Of a DNA stretch of 53,348 bases, positions 42,722 to 51,517 are shown piece by piece (the first letter of the stretch is position 1; each line of letters starts with the position of its first letter). The position numbers were made by a program, and so were the translations under genes. Under the pieces are notes generated by a model. That model had not been told where the DNA came from and did not search any database. It saw only the letters and a list, made by a program, of their open reading frames with translations. This stretch comes from Campylobacteraceae bacterium (GTDB lineage: Bacteria > Campylobacterota > Campylobacteria > Campylobacterales > Sulfurovaceae). The stretch covers positions 1-53,348 of the forward strand of contig JALXFN010000084.1 in the NCBI GenBank assembly GCA_027068975.1. Direction: 5' to 3'.

Positions 42722-43170
42722 CCTAAATTTTCCCCAAAAGAACACCCCTCTATCTTATCTACGCGTCCAGCATGTCGTCCACCTTCAAACTCCGTATTAC
42801 AAAAAGCATCTATCATACTCTCTATAACACCTTTTCCTACCACACGCTCACCAAAACATAAAATATTGGCATCATTATGAGCTCTTGTAGCAGCTGCTGT
42901 ATAAGCATCATGACAAAGAGCTGCTCTGATTCCTTCTACCTTGTTTGCTGCTATAGAGATGCCAATTCCTGTACCACAAATTAAAATACCAAAGCTACCT
43001 TTGTCCTCTATAACTTTCTTTGCACACTTCTTGGCATAATCAGGATAATCTACTCTATCAGCAGAATCTGGTCCTAAATCAATTATTTCATGACCCAACT
43101 CTTCTACATAATTTTTAGTAAACTCTTTTAAAGCATAACCTGCATGGTCTGTTGCAATATAAAACTTCAT
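42718..43170 (-). CDS. rpiB: RpiB, ribose-5-phosphate isomerase B
   Basis: 150 residues from ATG 43170 (an in-frame GTG lies one codon earlier). The enzyme interconverts ribose 5-phosphate and ribulose 5-phosphate. The motifs YIATDHAGYALKEF, then GILICGTGIGISIAANKV with the catalytic Cys, and HDAYTAAATRAHNDANILCF are diagnostic. It follows lepB after a few bases. The stop codon is part of the hairpin at 42701-42721. Confidence 0.95.
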   Translation of the reverse strand: MKFYIATDHAGYALKEFTKNYVEELGHEIIDLGPDSADRVDYPDYAKKCAKKVIEDKGSFGILICGTGIGISIAANKVEGIRAALCHDAYTAAATRAHNDANILCFGERVVGKGVIESMIDAFCNTEFEGGRHAGRVDKIEGCSFGENLG

Positions 43171-43181
43171 CACTAACCCCT

Positions 43182-44015
43182 TTAGTATCTTGGTTGTTCA
43201 TATTGAATATCATCTACAAAAGTACCCAATCTATCCCACCTAACAGTCTTAGTTTCTGAGTCAAATGAGAAGTAGATAAACCAAGGCTTTCCAATAACAT
43301 TACGATAAGGCACTGCCCCCCAAAAACGACTGTCTGATGAGTTATCTCGGTTATCACCTATCATGTAGTAGTCATCTTCTTCTACTTTTTTATAAAAAGC
43401 ATTCATATCTATTCCACTTCTACTTGTGTAAAGTACTGGACCTAACTCTTTAACATATACAGGACTCATATCATTTGGTAGTCCTATTAAGTTTTCAAAA
43501 GCTGTTCTAGTTGTTGGCTCATACTGAATTCCTGGGTATTTATCCATATAAGGGTTATCGACCCACAATTTATCTCTAAACTTTTTTATTTTCTCGGAAG
43601 GATAATTTGTTCTAATATACTCATCACCCTCTGTAAAGTGTATATATAAATGTTTATCTTGATAGATTATCTCATCTCCACCTGTTGCAACACAACGTTT
43701 TACAAAATGGGTTTTACCATCCATAGGATATAAAAATATTACAATATCTTCACGTTGTGGTTTTGGTCCTTCTATAAGATGCCCATTATTATTAAAATCT
43801 GGAACCAATTTTATATTAAACCATGGAAGCATAGGAGTAGGTATTCCATAAGAGAATTTTTTTGCAAAAAGGAAATCTCCTATCTGCATAGTTCTCTTCA
43901 TTGACCCAGAAGGGATAACAAATGATTGAACCACAAAAAATATAAGAAAAAGTACGATTATAATCGTACCTGTCCAAGAGCTGGTAAATCTATATAGCTT
44001 ATTAAAAAAATTCAT
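43182..44015 (-). CDS. lepB: LepB, signal peptidase I
   Basis: 277 residues. After an N-terminal membrane helix (about 17-33) comes the catalytic PSGSMKRT with Ser38, then HFVKRCVATGGDEI with the general-base lysine, and the box-E segment MIGDNRDNSSDSRFWG. It removes signal peptides from exported proteins at the outer face of the inner membrane. It lies 11 bases after folD and 11 before rpiB, in an order common in Campylobacterota. Confidence 0.96.
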   Translation of the reverse strand: MNFFNKLYRFTSSWTGTIIIVLFLIFFVVQSFVIPSGSMKRTMQIGDFLFAKKFSYGIPTPMLPWFNIKLVPDFNNNGHLIEGPKPQREDIVIFLYPMDGKTHFVKRCVATGGDEIIYQDKHLYIHFTEGDEYIRTNYPSEKIKKFRDKLWVDNPYMDKYPGIQYEPTTRTAFENLIGLPNDMSPVYVKELGPVLYTSRSGIDMNAFYKKVEEDDYYMIGDNRDNSSDSRFWGAVPYRNVIGKPWFIYFSFDSETKTVRWDRLGTFVDDIQYEQPRY

Positions 44016-44026
44016 TAATTACCTTT

Positions 44027-44881
44027 TTATTTAATACCAGCAAATTGCTGAGCTGATTTTAGTGTGTTTTGAAGAAGCATAGCAATAGTCATGGGACCAA
44101 CACCTCCTGGAACAGGAGTGATGTATGAACATTTTGGAGCCAGTGCTTCAAAGTCAACATCTCCTACCAAGCGACCATCATCTAAACGGTTGATTCCTAT
44201 ATCTATAACAATAGCACCCTCTTTTACCATATCTTCTTTTATAAGATTTGGGACACCAACTCCAACGATTACGATATCTGCTTTTCGAGTATGAGAAGCC
44301 AAATCTTTAGTATAAATATGCGTTACAGTTACCGTTGCATTTTTGTTTAGAAGCAGACTTGCCATTGGTTTACCTACAATATTACTCGCACCAACCACAA
44401 CAACATCTTGCCCCTCTAGGTCAATATTGTACTCTTCAAACATCTTCATTACACCAAGTGGTGTACAGGCTACAAAACTTTCAAGGTTAGAGACCATACG
44501 TCCTACATTGTAAGCATGAAAACCATCTACATCTTTTTTAGGGTCAATCACTTCTAAAATTTTATTGGTATCTATCTGTGGTGGGAGTGGTAACTGTACC
44601 AAAATACCATGAATATGAGGATTGTTGTTCATCATGGTAATAATTTGAATAATTTCATCTTGAGTAATGGTCTCAGGCATTTTATGAGCAATAGAGTAAA
44701 ACCCTACATTTTTACATGCTTTCTCTTTCATACCAACATAGGCATGACTAGCAGGGTCATCACCTACTATAACAACAGCCAAACCAGGGACAATTCCCTG
44801 TTCTTTTTTTAAACTCTCTACTTCATTTTTAACATAATTTTGGACTTTTTTGGATAAGGATGTTCCATCGATAAGTTGCAT
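44027..44881 (-). CDS. folD: FolD, methylenetetrahydrofolate dehydrogenase/cyclohydrolase
   Basis: 284 residues; a bifunctional NADP-dependent enzyme of one-carbon metabolism. Motifs: VGDDPASHAYVGMKEKAC with the catalytic Lys region, ILVQLPLPPQID, PKKDVDGFHAYNVGRM, VVVGASNIVGKPMASLLL for the dinucleotide, and TPVPGGVGPMTIAMLLQNT. The start region overlaps the 5' leader of the divergent cytochrome gene. Confidence 0.96.
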   Translation of the reverse strand: MQLIDGTSLSKKVQNYVKNEVESLKKEQGIVPGLAVVIVGDDPASHAYVGMKEKACKNVGFYSIAHKMPETITQDEIIQIITMMNNNPHIHGILVQLPLPPQIDTNKILEVIDPKKDVDGFHAYNVGRMVSNLESFVACTPLGVMKMFEEYNIDLEGQDVVVVGASNIVGKPMASLLLNKNATVTVTHIYTKDLASHTRKADIVIVGVGVPNLIKEDMVKEGAIVIDIGINRLDDGRLVGDVDFEALAPKCSYITPVPGGVGPMTIAMLLQNTLKSAQQFAGIK

Positions 44882-44948
44882 TTTTTCACTTTTAGGTAAA
44901 TTTTCGGTATTATATCAAAAAATCTTTATTACAGAGGTAATCCTTACT

Positions 44949-45464
44949 TTGAAAGCTCTATTACTACTATTTTTACTTTCTATCACTCTTTTCTCGTTTA
45001 GCGAAGATAATCTTTCACTTGAACTTGATGAAAATGACTTTAGCCTTGAAGAGGCTCTACGTATCGATGAAGATTCTGATGATAACAACTATACAGAAGA
45101 GAACAACTCCATAGCAGATGTAGAGACACAAGAGAGTTTTTTATCATCTGTTGAGTATGGTAGAATGCTCTATAAAAATCCTCGTGGTATATCTTGTTCT
45201 AAATGTCATGGAGAGATGGGAAAAGGTGGTCAAAAAATTGCTAAATATTATGACAAACAAAAAAATCCTAAACTCTTAAAAGGTGTCGATATTCGCTCCT
45301 ATTCACTTGAAGATTTAAAAGCAAGTCTTGAAAATAAATACAAAGAGAACAATCGTCGAAAATACCATAAAATAATGCCTATCTACTACCTAACAGATGA
45401 AGAGGCTCAAGCAATACATGACTACCTAACATACAATTATGAGAAAGAGCAAGAAGAGAAGTAG
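44949..45464 (+). CDS. exported monohaem cytochrome c
   Basis: 171 residues from TTG 44949, preceded by AGAGG; the signal peptide (LKALLLLFLLSITLFSFS) begins at once, so the longer upstream frame is rejected. An acidic stretch (about 20-60) precedes the haem site CSKCH in GISCSKCHGEMGKGGQK; a Met axial ligand is likely in KIMPIYYLTDEE. Class I-like, periplasmic, probably an electron carrier. The partner enzyme is unknown. Confidence 0.82.
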   Translation: MKALLLLFLLSITLFSFSEDNLSLELDENDFSLEEALRIDEDSDDNNYTEENNSIADVETQESFLSSVEYGRMLYKNPRGISCSKCHGEMGKGGQKIAKYYDKQKNPKLLKGVDIRSYSLEDLKASLENKYKENNRRKYHKIMPIYYLTDEEAQAIHDYLTYNYEKEQEEK

Positions 45465-45482
45465 TTTAAGAAGAGAAGTAAC

Positions 45483-45770
45483 TTATAGTACTAAAGTTGT
45501 TCTTCTATTACATCTCTCCAATGCCTCTTTTAATTTTATAATCTCCTCTTTTAAAAGAGCATTCTCTTCTTCAAGTGTCATTTTTGGAGTATCTTTTTCA
45601 GCTATTTTTTTATTAACTTCTTCTTTATCATCTATCAAAATATACTCTATATCTTTCCCATTTTCAGAGACCGTTTCACTCTTAACCTTACCATTTCGTA
45701 CCAACTTCATAACGGCAAAATAACTTAACTTATTTCTTCTTGCATACTCTCTTAAGGTGACTTTTTCCAT
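45483..45770 (-). CDS. small HTH protein with C-terminal coiled coil
   Basis: 95 residues. The N-terminus (TLREYARRNKLSYFAVMKLV) looks like a MerR/excisionase-type helix-turn-helix with a following beta wing (NGKVKSETVSENGKDIEYIL). The C-terminal half (EEENALLKEEIIKLKEALER) is a clear coiled coil that could dimerise it. No named family is recognised; a small DNA-binding regulator is the best guess. Monocistronic and convergent to the cytochrome gene. Confidence 0.7.
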   Translation of the reverse strand: MEKVTLREYARRNKLSYFAVMKLVRNGKVKSETVSENGKDIEYILIDDKEEVNKKIAEKDTPKMTLEEENALLKEEIIKLKEALERCNRRTTLVL

Positions 45771-45867
45771 AATTTTCCCTCATATTTTAATAAATAGATT
45801 TTAACAAGATAATTCTTTCACACAAATTATGTTATGATTCCATTTTAATTTTAATAAGGCTTTCTCT

Positions 45868-46716
45868 ATGCAAAAACTACTTATTTTTTTACTTTTAAGC
45901 ACCCTAACCTTCGCAAAAACCAATATTATTGTGAGTATTTTACCTCAAAAAATATTTGTAGACAAAATCGGTGGAGAAAAAGTAGATACCATTGTTATGG
46001 TTGAAGCTGGTTCATCTCCCCATAACTATGAACCAAAACCTTCACAAATGAAAGCAGTAACCAAGGCTGACCTTTACCTCTCTATCGGTGTAGAGTTTGA
46101 AAAAGTCTGGTTAAACAAGTTTAAAAATCAGAACAAAAATCTAATAATTTCTGATATTTCACAAGATATAAATAAATCGGCAATGAAGAGTCATCATCAT
46201 GAAAAAGATGAAGAGCATGAAATAGAGAGTAAAGACCCACATATTTGGGTTGACCCTATTAATGTAAAACAGATAGCTCAAAATATATTTGAAACACTCT
46301 CCTCTGTAGACACAAACAACACAGAGTATTACAAAAAGAATTTAACAAGCTATCTAAAAGAGCTAGAGACACTTGACACTAAAATAAAAGAGATTTTAAA
46401 AGATACCCCTAAGAACTCAACGTTTATGGTTTTTCATCCTGCTTGGGGCTATTTTGCTAAACGCTATGAGTTGAGACAACTTCCTGTTGAAGTAGAAGGA
46501 AAAGAGCCTAAAATGAAAGCCTTGGTTCAGCTTATGAAAAAAGCAAAAGAGCAAAAGGTTAAAGCCATTTTTACTCAACCAGAGTTTTCTGACAAATCAG
46601 CACAAATTATTGCTAACAATTTAGGAATAAAAGTCATTAAAACTTCTCCTTTAGCCAAAAATTGGGCTGAGAACTTAACAAACCTAGCCAAAGCCATTGC
46701 AAAAAAAGAGCGATAG
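45868..46716 (+). CDS. znuA: ZnuA-type metal-binding protein
   Basis: 282 residues with a signal peptide (MQKLLIFLLLSTLTFA). Metal ligands are predicted in SSPHNYEPKPSQM (His52), DPHIWVDP (His125), VFHPAWGYF and the late TQPEFSD acid. A His/Glu-rich loop (HHHEKDEEHE, about 109-118) is typical of zinc-specific ZnuA rather than manganese binding proteins. It is followed at once by the ATPase and permease genes. Confidence 0.88.
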   Translation: MQKLLIFLLLSTLTFAKTNIIVSILPQKIFVDKIGGEKVDTIVMVEAGSSPHNYEPKPSQMKAVTKADLYLSIGVEFEKVWLNKFKNQNKNLIISDISQDINKSAMKSHHHEKDEEHEIESKDPHIWVDPINVKQIAQNIFETLSSVDTNNTEYYKKNLTSYLKELETLDTKIKEILKDTPKNSTFMVFHPAWGYFAKRYELRQLPVEVEGKEPKMKALVQLMKKAKEQKVKAIFTQPEFSDKSAQIIANNLGIKVIKTSPLAKNWAENLTNLAKAIAKKER

Positions 46717-46717
46717 T

Positions 46718-47455
46718 ATGTCTGTTGTTATCGAAATAAAAAACCTCTCTTTCTCATACCACAAGCAGAAGATTTTAGAAAATATAAATTTAACTGTTAA
46801 AGAGAAAGATTTTTTAGCCATTATAGGTCCAAATGGTGGGGGGAAATCTACCCTACTTAAACTAATTTTAGGAATCTACCCTGTTAAAGAGGGAACCATT
46901 CGTACCTTTGGTGAAGTACCTAAAAAAAACCTCTCTAAAATCGGCTATGCTCCTCAAAACACCAATGTCAACACCGACTTTCCCATAAAGGTTATAGAGG
47001 TTGTACTTATGGGTCATATAGGAACTAAAAAACCTCTCTTTGGTTATGCAAAAGAGGAGACCATGTGTGCTATGGGAGCATTGGCTCAAGTAGGCATGGA
47101 GAAGTTTGCCAATGTTAAAATAGGTGAACTCTCTGGTGGACAGAGACAGCGTGTTATGATAGCCCGTGCCTTATGTGCTCACCCTCAAATACTTATACTC
47201 GATGAGCCTACATCTAGTATTGACATTGATGGACAAAAGCAGATATATGAACTGCTTAAAGAACTCAATAACTACATTACTATTATTGTCGTAAGCCATG
47301 ATATTTCGGTTATTATGAAATATGCCAATTCCGTAGTACATATTAATAAAAAGCTAACCCATCATGATACATCTACAAACGACCATACTCTCTCACATCA
47401 ATGTAACCACTTTTGTGAAGTAGAGATGTTCAACAGATTTAAGGAGCAAAAATAA
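46718..47455 (+). CDS. znuC: ZnuC-type metal ABC transporter ATPase
   Basis: 245 residues from ATG 46718, one base after the znuA stop. Walker A is IGPNGGGKSTLLK, the signature LSGGQRQRVMIARAL, Walker B ILILDEPTSSID and H-loop VVSHD. The C-terminus carries a His-rich tail (HHDTSTNDHTLSHQCNHF) that may bind metal. A TTG seven codons earlier overlaps znuA and is not preferred. Confidence 0.92.
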   Translation: MSVVIEIKNLSFSYHKQKILENINLTVKEKDFLAIIGPNGGGKSTLLKLILGIYPVKEGTIRTFGEVPKKNLSKIGYAPQNTNVNTDFPIKVIEVVLMGHIGTKKPLFGYAKEETMCAMGALAQVGMEKFANVKIGELSGGQRQRVMIARALCAHPQILILDEPTSSIDIDGQKQIYELLKELNNYITIIVVSHDISVIMKYANSVVHINKKLTHHDTSTNDHTLSHQCNHFCEVEMFNRFKEQK

Positions 47456-48261
47456 TGTTAGATGCTCTCTCTTTTCCTTTCATACAAAATGCTCTCATCG
47501 CTGGTCTGTTGGTCTCTATGGCTTCAGGAATTATCGGTTCGCTCATTGTCGTTAACCGTATGGTGTTTCTTGCAGGGGGAATTGCACATACTGCTTATGG
47601 TGGTATTGGTATGGCTGTCTTTTTAGGGCTACCTATTTTTCTAGGTGCTTCAGTTTTTGCTGTAGCTGCGGCACTTATTATCTCTATTATCACCCTAAAA
47701 CATCGTGAACGGATGGACACCTTCATTGGTCTTATGTGGGCTGTAGGTATGGCTGTGGGTGTGGTACTCATAGACCTCACCCCTGGGTACAATGCCGACT
47801 TTATGTCTTATCTTTTTGGCTCTATCTTGGCTGTAAGTCAAAGTGACCTCTATTTTATGGGAGGACTCTTAGCTGTCATCATATTTATTATGACCTTTTG
47901 GTATCGTGATATATTGGCTGTCTCTTACGACAGTGAGTATGCAAATTTACGTGGAATCAATGTTAAATTTTTCTATACGCTTATACTTGTACTCTCTGCT
48001 CTTACTGTAGTTGTAGCCATAAAAGTAGTAGGCTTAATCTTAGTCATTGCCCTACTCACCATACCTGTCTATATTGCTGAAAAGCTCTCCAATACCCTAT
48101 ATATGATGATGATTTTATCAGGTATATTCTCCTCTATTTTCACCGTAATTGGACTGGCTATCTCTTATGAGTACGACATCGCTTCAGGGGCTTCTATTAT
48201 TTTAGTTTCTGCTATTTCACTATTTCTATTTTTAGGCTTTAATCGTTTTACGATAAAATAA
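47455..48261 (+). CDS. znuB: ZnuB-type metal ABC transporter permease
   Basis: 268 residues with eight or so membrane helices. Family motifs include VVNRMVFLAGGIAHTAYGG and GYNADFMSYLFGSILAVS. Its start overlaps the ATPase stop by one base. The response-regulator gene begins four bases after its stop, so all four genes are likely on one transcript. Confidence 0.92.
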   Translation: MLDALSFPFIQNALIAGLLVSMASGIIGSLIVVNRMVFLAGGIAHTAYGGIGMAVFLGLPIFLGASVFAVAAALIISIITLKHRERMDTFIGLMWAVGMAVGVVLIDLTPGYNADFMSYLFGSILAVSQSDLYFMGGLLAVIIFIMTFWYRDILAVSYDSEYANLRGINVKFFYTLILVLSALTVVVAIKVVGLILVIALLTIPVYIAEKLSNTLYMMMILSGIFSSIFTVIGLAISYEYDIASGASIILVSAISLFLFLGFNRFTIK

Positions 48262-48265
48262 AAGC

Positions 48266-48931
48266 ATGAATATTTTAATCATAGACGACAACCAAGAGAT
48301 TCTTTTTGGTTTAGAAAAACTTCTAAACGAAGCCCATTTTACTACCTGCACAGCTCCAAATCTTCAAAAAGCAAAAGAGGCTTTAGAGGAGCAAGAGTAT
48401 GACCTCATCATCTTAGATTGGATGTTGCCAGATGGTTCAGGAGTTGAGTTTTTAGCTCAAATGCGAAAAGAGTTTTACTCGACATCGGTACTTCTACTCT
48501 CATCTAAGTCAGAGATAAATGAAAAAGTAGAAGCTCTTGATGCAGGAGCCGATGACTACTTAGCAAAGCCTTTTTCAAACATAGAGCTTTTGGCACGTAT
48601 TCGTGCTTTATTACGACGTGAAAGTGCTTATAAAAAATCTCTTATAGAGATAGGAAACTTCAAAGCAGACTTGGCAACCCATGAAGTCTATATTGAGCAG
48701 AAAAAAATAGAACTCACTAAAAAAGAGTTCTCTTTACTTGAACTTCTTTTACTTAATCAACATGTTGTCTTAACCCGTTATCAAATCAATGACCATCTAA
48801 ATCATGATTTTGATGCTTTAAAAAGTAGTAATTTGGTTGATGTTCATATTAAAAATTTACGTAAAAAGTTGAGTTTAGCATCTATTACCATAGAGACCGT
48901 CAGGGGTGTTGGATTTAGAATTAACACGTAG
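48266..48931 (+). CDS. OmpR/PhoB-family response regulator
   Basis: 221 residues. Receiver: acidic pair in IIDDNQE, phosphorylation Asp in LIILDWMLPDGSG, Lys in DDYLAKPFSN. The C-terminal winged helix is PhoB-like (ELTKKEFSLLELLLLNQHVV, then VDVHIKNLRKKL and RGVGFRI). It follows znuB by four bases and its stop TAG is formed by a REP-like element. The histidine kinase convergent with it is the natural partner. Confidence 0.93.
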   Translation: MNILIIDDNQEILFGLEKLLNEAHFTTCTAPNLQKAKEALEEQEYDLIILDWMLPDGSGVEFLAQMRKEFYSTSVLLLSSKSEINEKVEALDAGADDYLAKPFSNIELLARIRALLRRESAYKKSLIEIGNFKADLATHEVYIEQKKIELTKKEFSLLELLLLNQHVVLTRYQINDHLNHDFDALKSSNLVDVHIKNLRKKLSLASITIETVRGVGFRINT

Positions 48932-49033
48932 GTTTGACCATGTCAAACGCCAAAACCAAACTTAGCATGATTGTATATTTTAAATTTCCATTTATTTTAA
49001 CCAAGATTTGACGTTTGACATGGTCAAACCTAC
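48928..49033. repeat. perfect inverted pair of REP-like GTAG hairpins between regulator and kinase genes
   Basis: The plus-strand arm is 48928-48949 and the minus-strand arm 49033-49012: identical 22-base sequences, each GTAG followed by GTTTGAC, loop CAT, GTCAAAC, G. The 62-base spacer is AT-rich. The plus TAG (48929-48931) is the response-regulator stop; the minus TAG (49030-49032) is the histidine-kinase stop. The whole gap between the two genes is therefore one REP doublet. It can also fold into a long hairpin and terminate both transcripts. Confidence 0.85.
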
Positions 49034-50466
49034 AGGGACGAAAATCTAAAAGTTGCCGTTGTTCCAAACCCCACACCCTCACTCTCTATTTGAATCTCCC
49101 CATTAATAAGCATCGCCATCTTTTGGCTCAATGCCAAGCCCAAGCCCGTACTGTGTTTAACCTCACCACTATGGGCTTGATAAAACTCAGAAAAGAGAGC
49201 CATCTGTTTCTCTTTTTCTATGCCACAACCTGTGTCTCTTACCTCAAAAATAAAAACTCCATCTTTTTGAGTTAAATGAATTGCTATGCTTCCTTGTTCG
49301 GTAAATTTAATGGCATTGGAAAGGAGGTTAATAAGCACTTGTTTAAAGAGATGCACATCGGTTTTTATCATAGTATCATCAACACCAATGCTCTTTTTTA
49401 AAAGCAACGCTTTTTCCTCTATTAAAGGTTCAACTATCTCTATCATCTCTTCTATGACCAAACGTACATCTATGCTCTCTTTCGTTACATTCATACTGTT
49501 TGATTCCAATTTTGAGAGTTGTAGTAGGTTGTTTATCATCCCTAAGAGGTGTTCTGAAGAGTTCTCTATCTTCCCCAACATCTCAACCTCATCGTCTCCT
49601 ATTTTAGGGCTAACCATAAGGTGTTGGGTAAGGTTCAATATCGACCCCAACGGCGTACGTAACTCATGCGACATGGTAGAGAGAAACATCCGTTTCAGTG
49701 CCAAAACCTCTTGGGTATGTTCCAAAATTTTTATCTGTTTTTTAGAGAGTACCCAAACCACAAAAAGTAGTGAAAGTAACGACAACACAAAAGCAAAAAG
49801 TAAAATCTGCTCTATCTCTCTAACACTCTTTAACGCATACTCTTTTTCATAAGACAAAGAGAGTCTCCACCCTTTTAAAATGCTCTTTAACTCTTTTGAA
49901 ACCACAATGCTCTTTTTTAAATTTGGAGTCGTAGCGTGATTTTTCTCTAACCAAAGTTTTTGATGTGGGTTATCTATTTTTAGTTCTTTTAGGTTTTTAA
50001 AAGGATAAAGCAACAAAAGAGACCCAACGGTTTTATTTTTATCAAATGAAGCTTGAACTGATACTTTAAATTCTAAAAAGTTATTTCTATTATAATTTTT
50101 ATGAGAAGAGGCAACAACCCCTTTGTTATCTATTGCTAACAGAACAATATTTTCAGATAAATCTTTAGATTTTTTTTCCAACAAAACAGTAATACGTTTG
50201 TCGATGTCTTTCACCAAAATATCGTCCATAACCTCCAAAGTAGACAAAAATGCCAACTCTTTCTCTAAGCTTTTCATCTGTTGTAAAAGAAGCTTTGCGT
50301 TAATGTCAAGTTCATAAGAGAGGTTCTGCCGTTCTTTTTCTAACAGCACTTTTGACTCAACCTTCCAAATATAAACAAGCGTACTAAGCTGAATAAGCAT
50401 AACAAAGAGAAGCATGGAGATTAAAATCTTATAGGTGTCTGAGAGGTTTTTCCATAGGGGTTTCAT
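49030..50466 (-). CDS. membrane histidine kinase
   Basis: 478 residues. TM1 at about 11-31, a periplasmic sensor of about 170 residues, TM2 at about 222-243, then HisKA (FLSTMSHELRTPLGSILNL with the phospho-His) and HATPase with the N box (FKQVLINLLSNAIKFTEQG) and G boxes (EVRDTGCGIEKEK, HSTGLGLALSQKM). Partner of the convergent response regulator is likely. The signal sensed is unknown. Its stop is formed by a REP-like arm. Confidence 0.93.
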   Translation of the reverse strand: MKPLWKNLSDTYKILISMLLFVMLIQLSTLVYIWKVESKVLLEKERQNLSYELDINAKLLLQQMKSLEKELAFLSTLEVMDDILVKDIDKRITVLLEKKSKDLSENIVLLAIDNKGVVASSHKNYNRNNFLEFKVSVQASFDKNKTVGSLLLLYPFKNLKELKIDNPHQKLWLEKNHATTPNLKKSIVVSKELKSILKGWRLSLSYEKEYALKSVREIEQILLFAFVLSLLSLLFVVWVLSKKQIKILEHTQEVLALKRMFLSTMSHELRTPLGSILNLTQHLMVSPKIGDDEVEMLGKIENSSEHLLGMINNLLQLSKLESNSMNVTKESIDVRLVIEEMIEIVEPLIEEKALLLKKSIGVDDTMIKTDVHLFKQVLINLLSNAIKFTEQGSIAIHLTQKDGVFIFEVRDTGCGIEKEKQMALFSEFYQAHSGEVKHSTGLGLALSQKMAMLINGEIQIESEGVGFGTTATFRFSSL

Positions 50467-50531
50467 TTTTCCAACACTTTCATAAAAACATATCCCCTTT
50501 TTTGATTATAGAAAGAATTATATCAAAATTT

Positions 50532-50552
50532 GTAGGGTGCTATTATTGTTAA
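50532..50552 (+). repeat. possible decayed GTAG element
   Basis: GTAGGGTGC on the plus strand resembles the start of the 29226-29249 element but the following TATTATTGTTAAC does not pair well. It is in the gap between the lipoprotein and kinase genes, possibly a worn copy. Confidence 0.25.
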
Positions 50553-50990
50553 CTAGTCCTTCAACGCCTCCCAAGTACCACGACAACCAAAATCATCACT
50601 CCAAGTTCCTTTACCTCCGTCTATATTCATTAGACCACTGTAGTTTCCGACCATCTGTTCCATCTCTTTGAAGCCACCCGTCAGTTTTCCCGTTTCAGGA
50701 ACATACGTTCCAAAAACAACACAAGGTCTACTAAGTCCAGCCATCATCATTCCTGTTACAACACTATTTTTTATAAGTAGCATTCCCTTTCCTCCTTGAC
50801 ACATCATTGCTGAGAGTCCATCTGCGGGAGTTGTCACTATTCTATAATTTTGAGAATCGATAAAACCTCCTGCTGCTCTATTTAAGGGGTTTCCATCTGA
50901 AAGCCCTCCTTTACTCGGAGAGCTACTTCCTCCACCACCACAACCTATAAACAAACTTGCTAACACTCCAATTTTAACTATTTCCTTCAT
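50553..50990 (-). CDS. small lipoprotein, function unknown
   Basis: 145 residues from ATG 50990 with AAGGAT upstream; the ATG ten codons earlier lacks a ribosome site. The lipobox is SLFIGC, followed by a Gly/Ser linker (GGGGSSSPSKGG). The mature domain has Cys residues and a beta-rich pattern (MMCQGGKGMLLIKNSVV, then YSGLMNIDGGKGTWSDDFGC). No family recognised. It lies between the PstS-like gene and the kinase gene on the same strand. Confidence 0.72.
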   Translation of the reverse strand: MKEIVKIGVLASLFIGCGGGGSSSPSKGGLSDGNPLNRAAGGFIDSQNYRIVTTPADGLSAMMCQGGKGMLLIKNSVVTGMMMAGLSRPCVVFGTYVPETGKLTGGFKEMEQMVGNYSGLMNIDGGKGTWSDDFGCRGTWEALKD

Positions 50991-51100
50991 TTTTATCCTT
51001 GATTTAAAATTAATAATCAATTATATTGAAAAATAACTAAGTAATTTAACAAAAAAATATATTAAAATTTAAACGTATGGTTATTCTAAATAAAAAAGAG

Positions 51101-51517
51101 CTACTCACACTCTATCTGATAAAGCACCTTAAACTCTTTGTCCAAAGTAGCATTCACATCAACATAGCCAATGGAGGGTTGAACACTTTGTAGGTACAAA
51201 AAAAGCATCTCATTAGAACTGACTATCTTAGGTGGGCGTTTTCCTTGGTAGTAGGCTTTTCTCCAGTAACGTTCTAAACTTTTTTCACTCTTTTCTAAAA
51301 TATTCTTCTCAAAACAAATCCGTAAAGGTTTTTCATGTTCGTGGTTCATAACCAAAACTTTGGACTCACCTATAAAACGTTTTTTGTCTAAAAAAATGGC
51401 TTTAAGGGTCTCTTTACTTAAGTTGTTTTCAGGAAAATTCTTATCTCCAATAACCACCAATTCAAGTGAAAAAAGTCCCCCTGTAATGCTGATAAAAACG
51501 ATGAAGTATTTTAACAT
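51101..51517 (-). CDS. short PstS-like periplasmic binding-domain protein
   Basis: 138 residues with a signal peptide (MLKYFIVFISITGGLFSLE). The mature part matches one lobe of a phosphate-binding-like fold (LVVIGDKNFPENNLSKETLK, then IFLDKKRF, YYQGKRPPKIVSSNEMLF, and SIGYVDVN). Such short proteins are common in Proteobacteria next to porins and sensor kinases; their ligand is uncertain. Its ATG overlaps the stop of the porin gene. Confidence 0.75.
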   Translation of the reverse strand: MLKYFIVFISITGGLFSLELVVIGDKNFPENNLSKETLKAIFLDKKRFIGESKVLVMNHEHEKPLRICFEKNILEKSEKSLERYWRKAYYQGKRPPKIVSSNEMLFLYLQSVQPSIGYVDVNATLDKEFKVLYQIECE

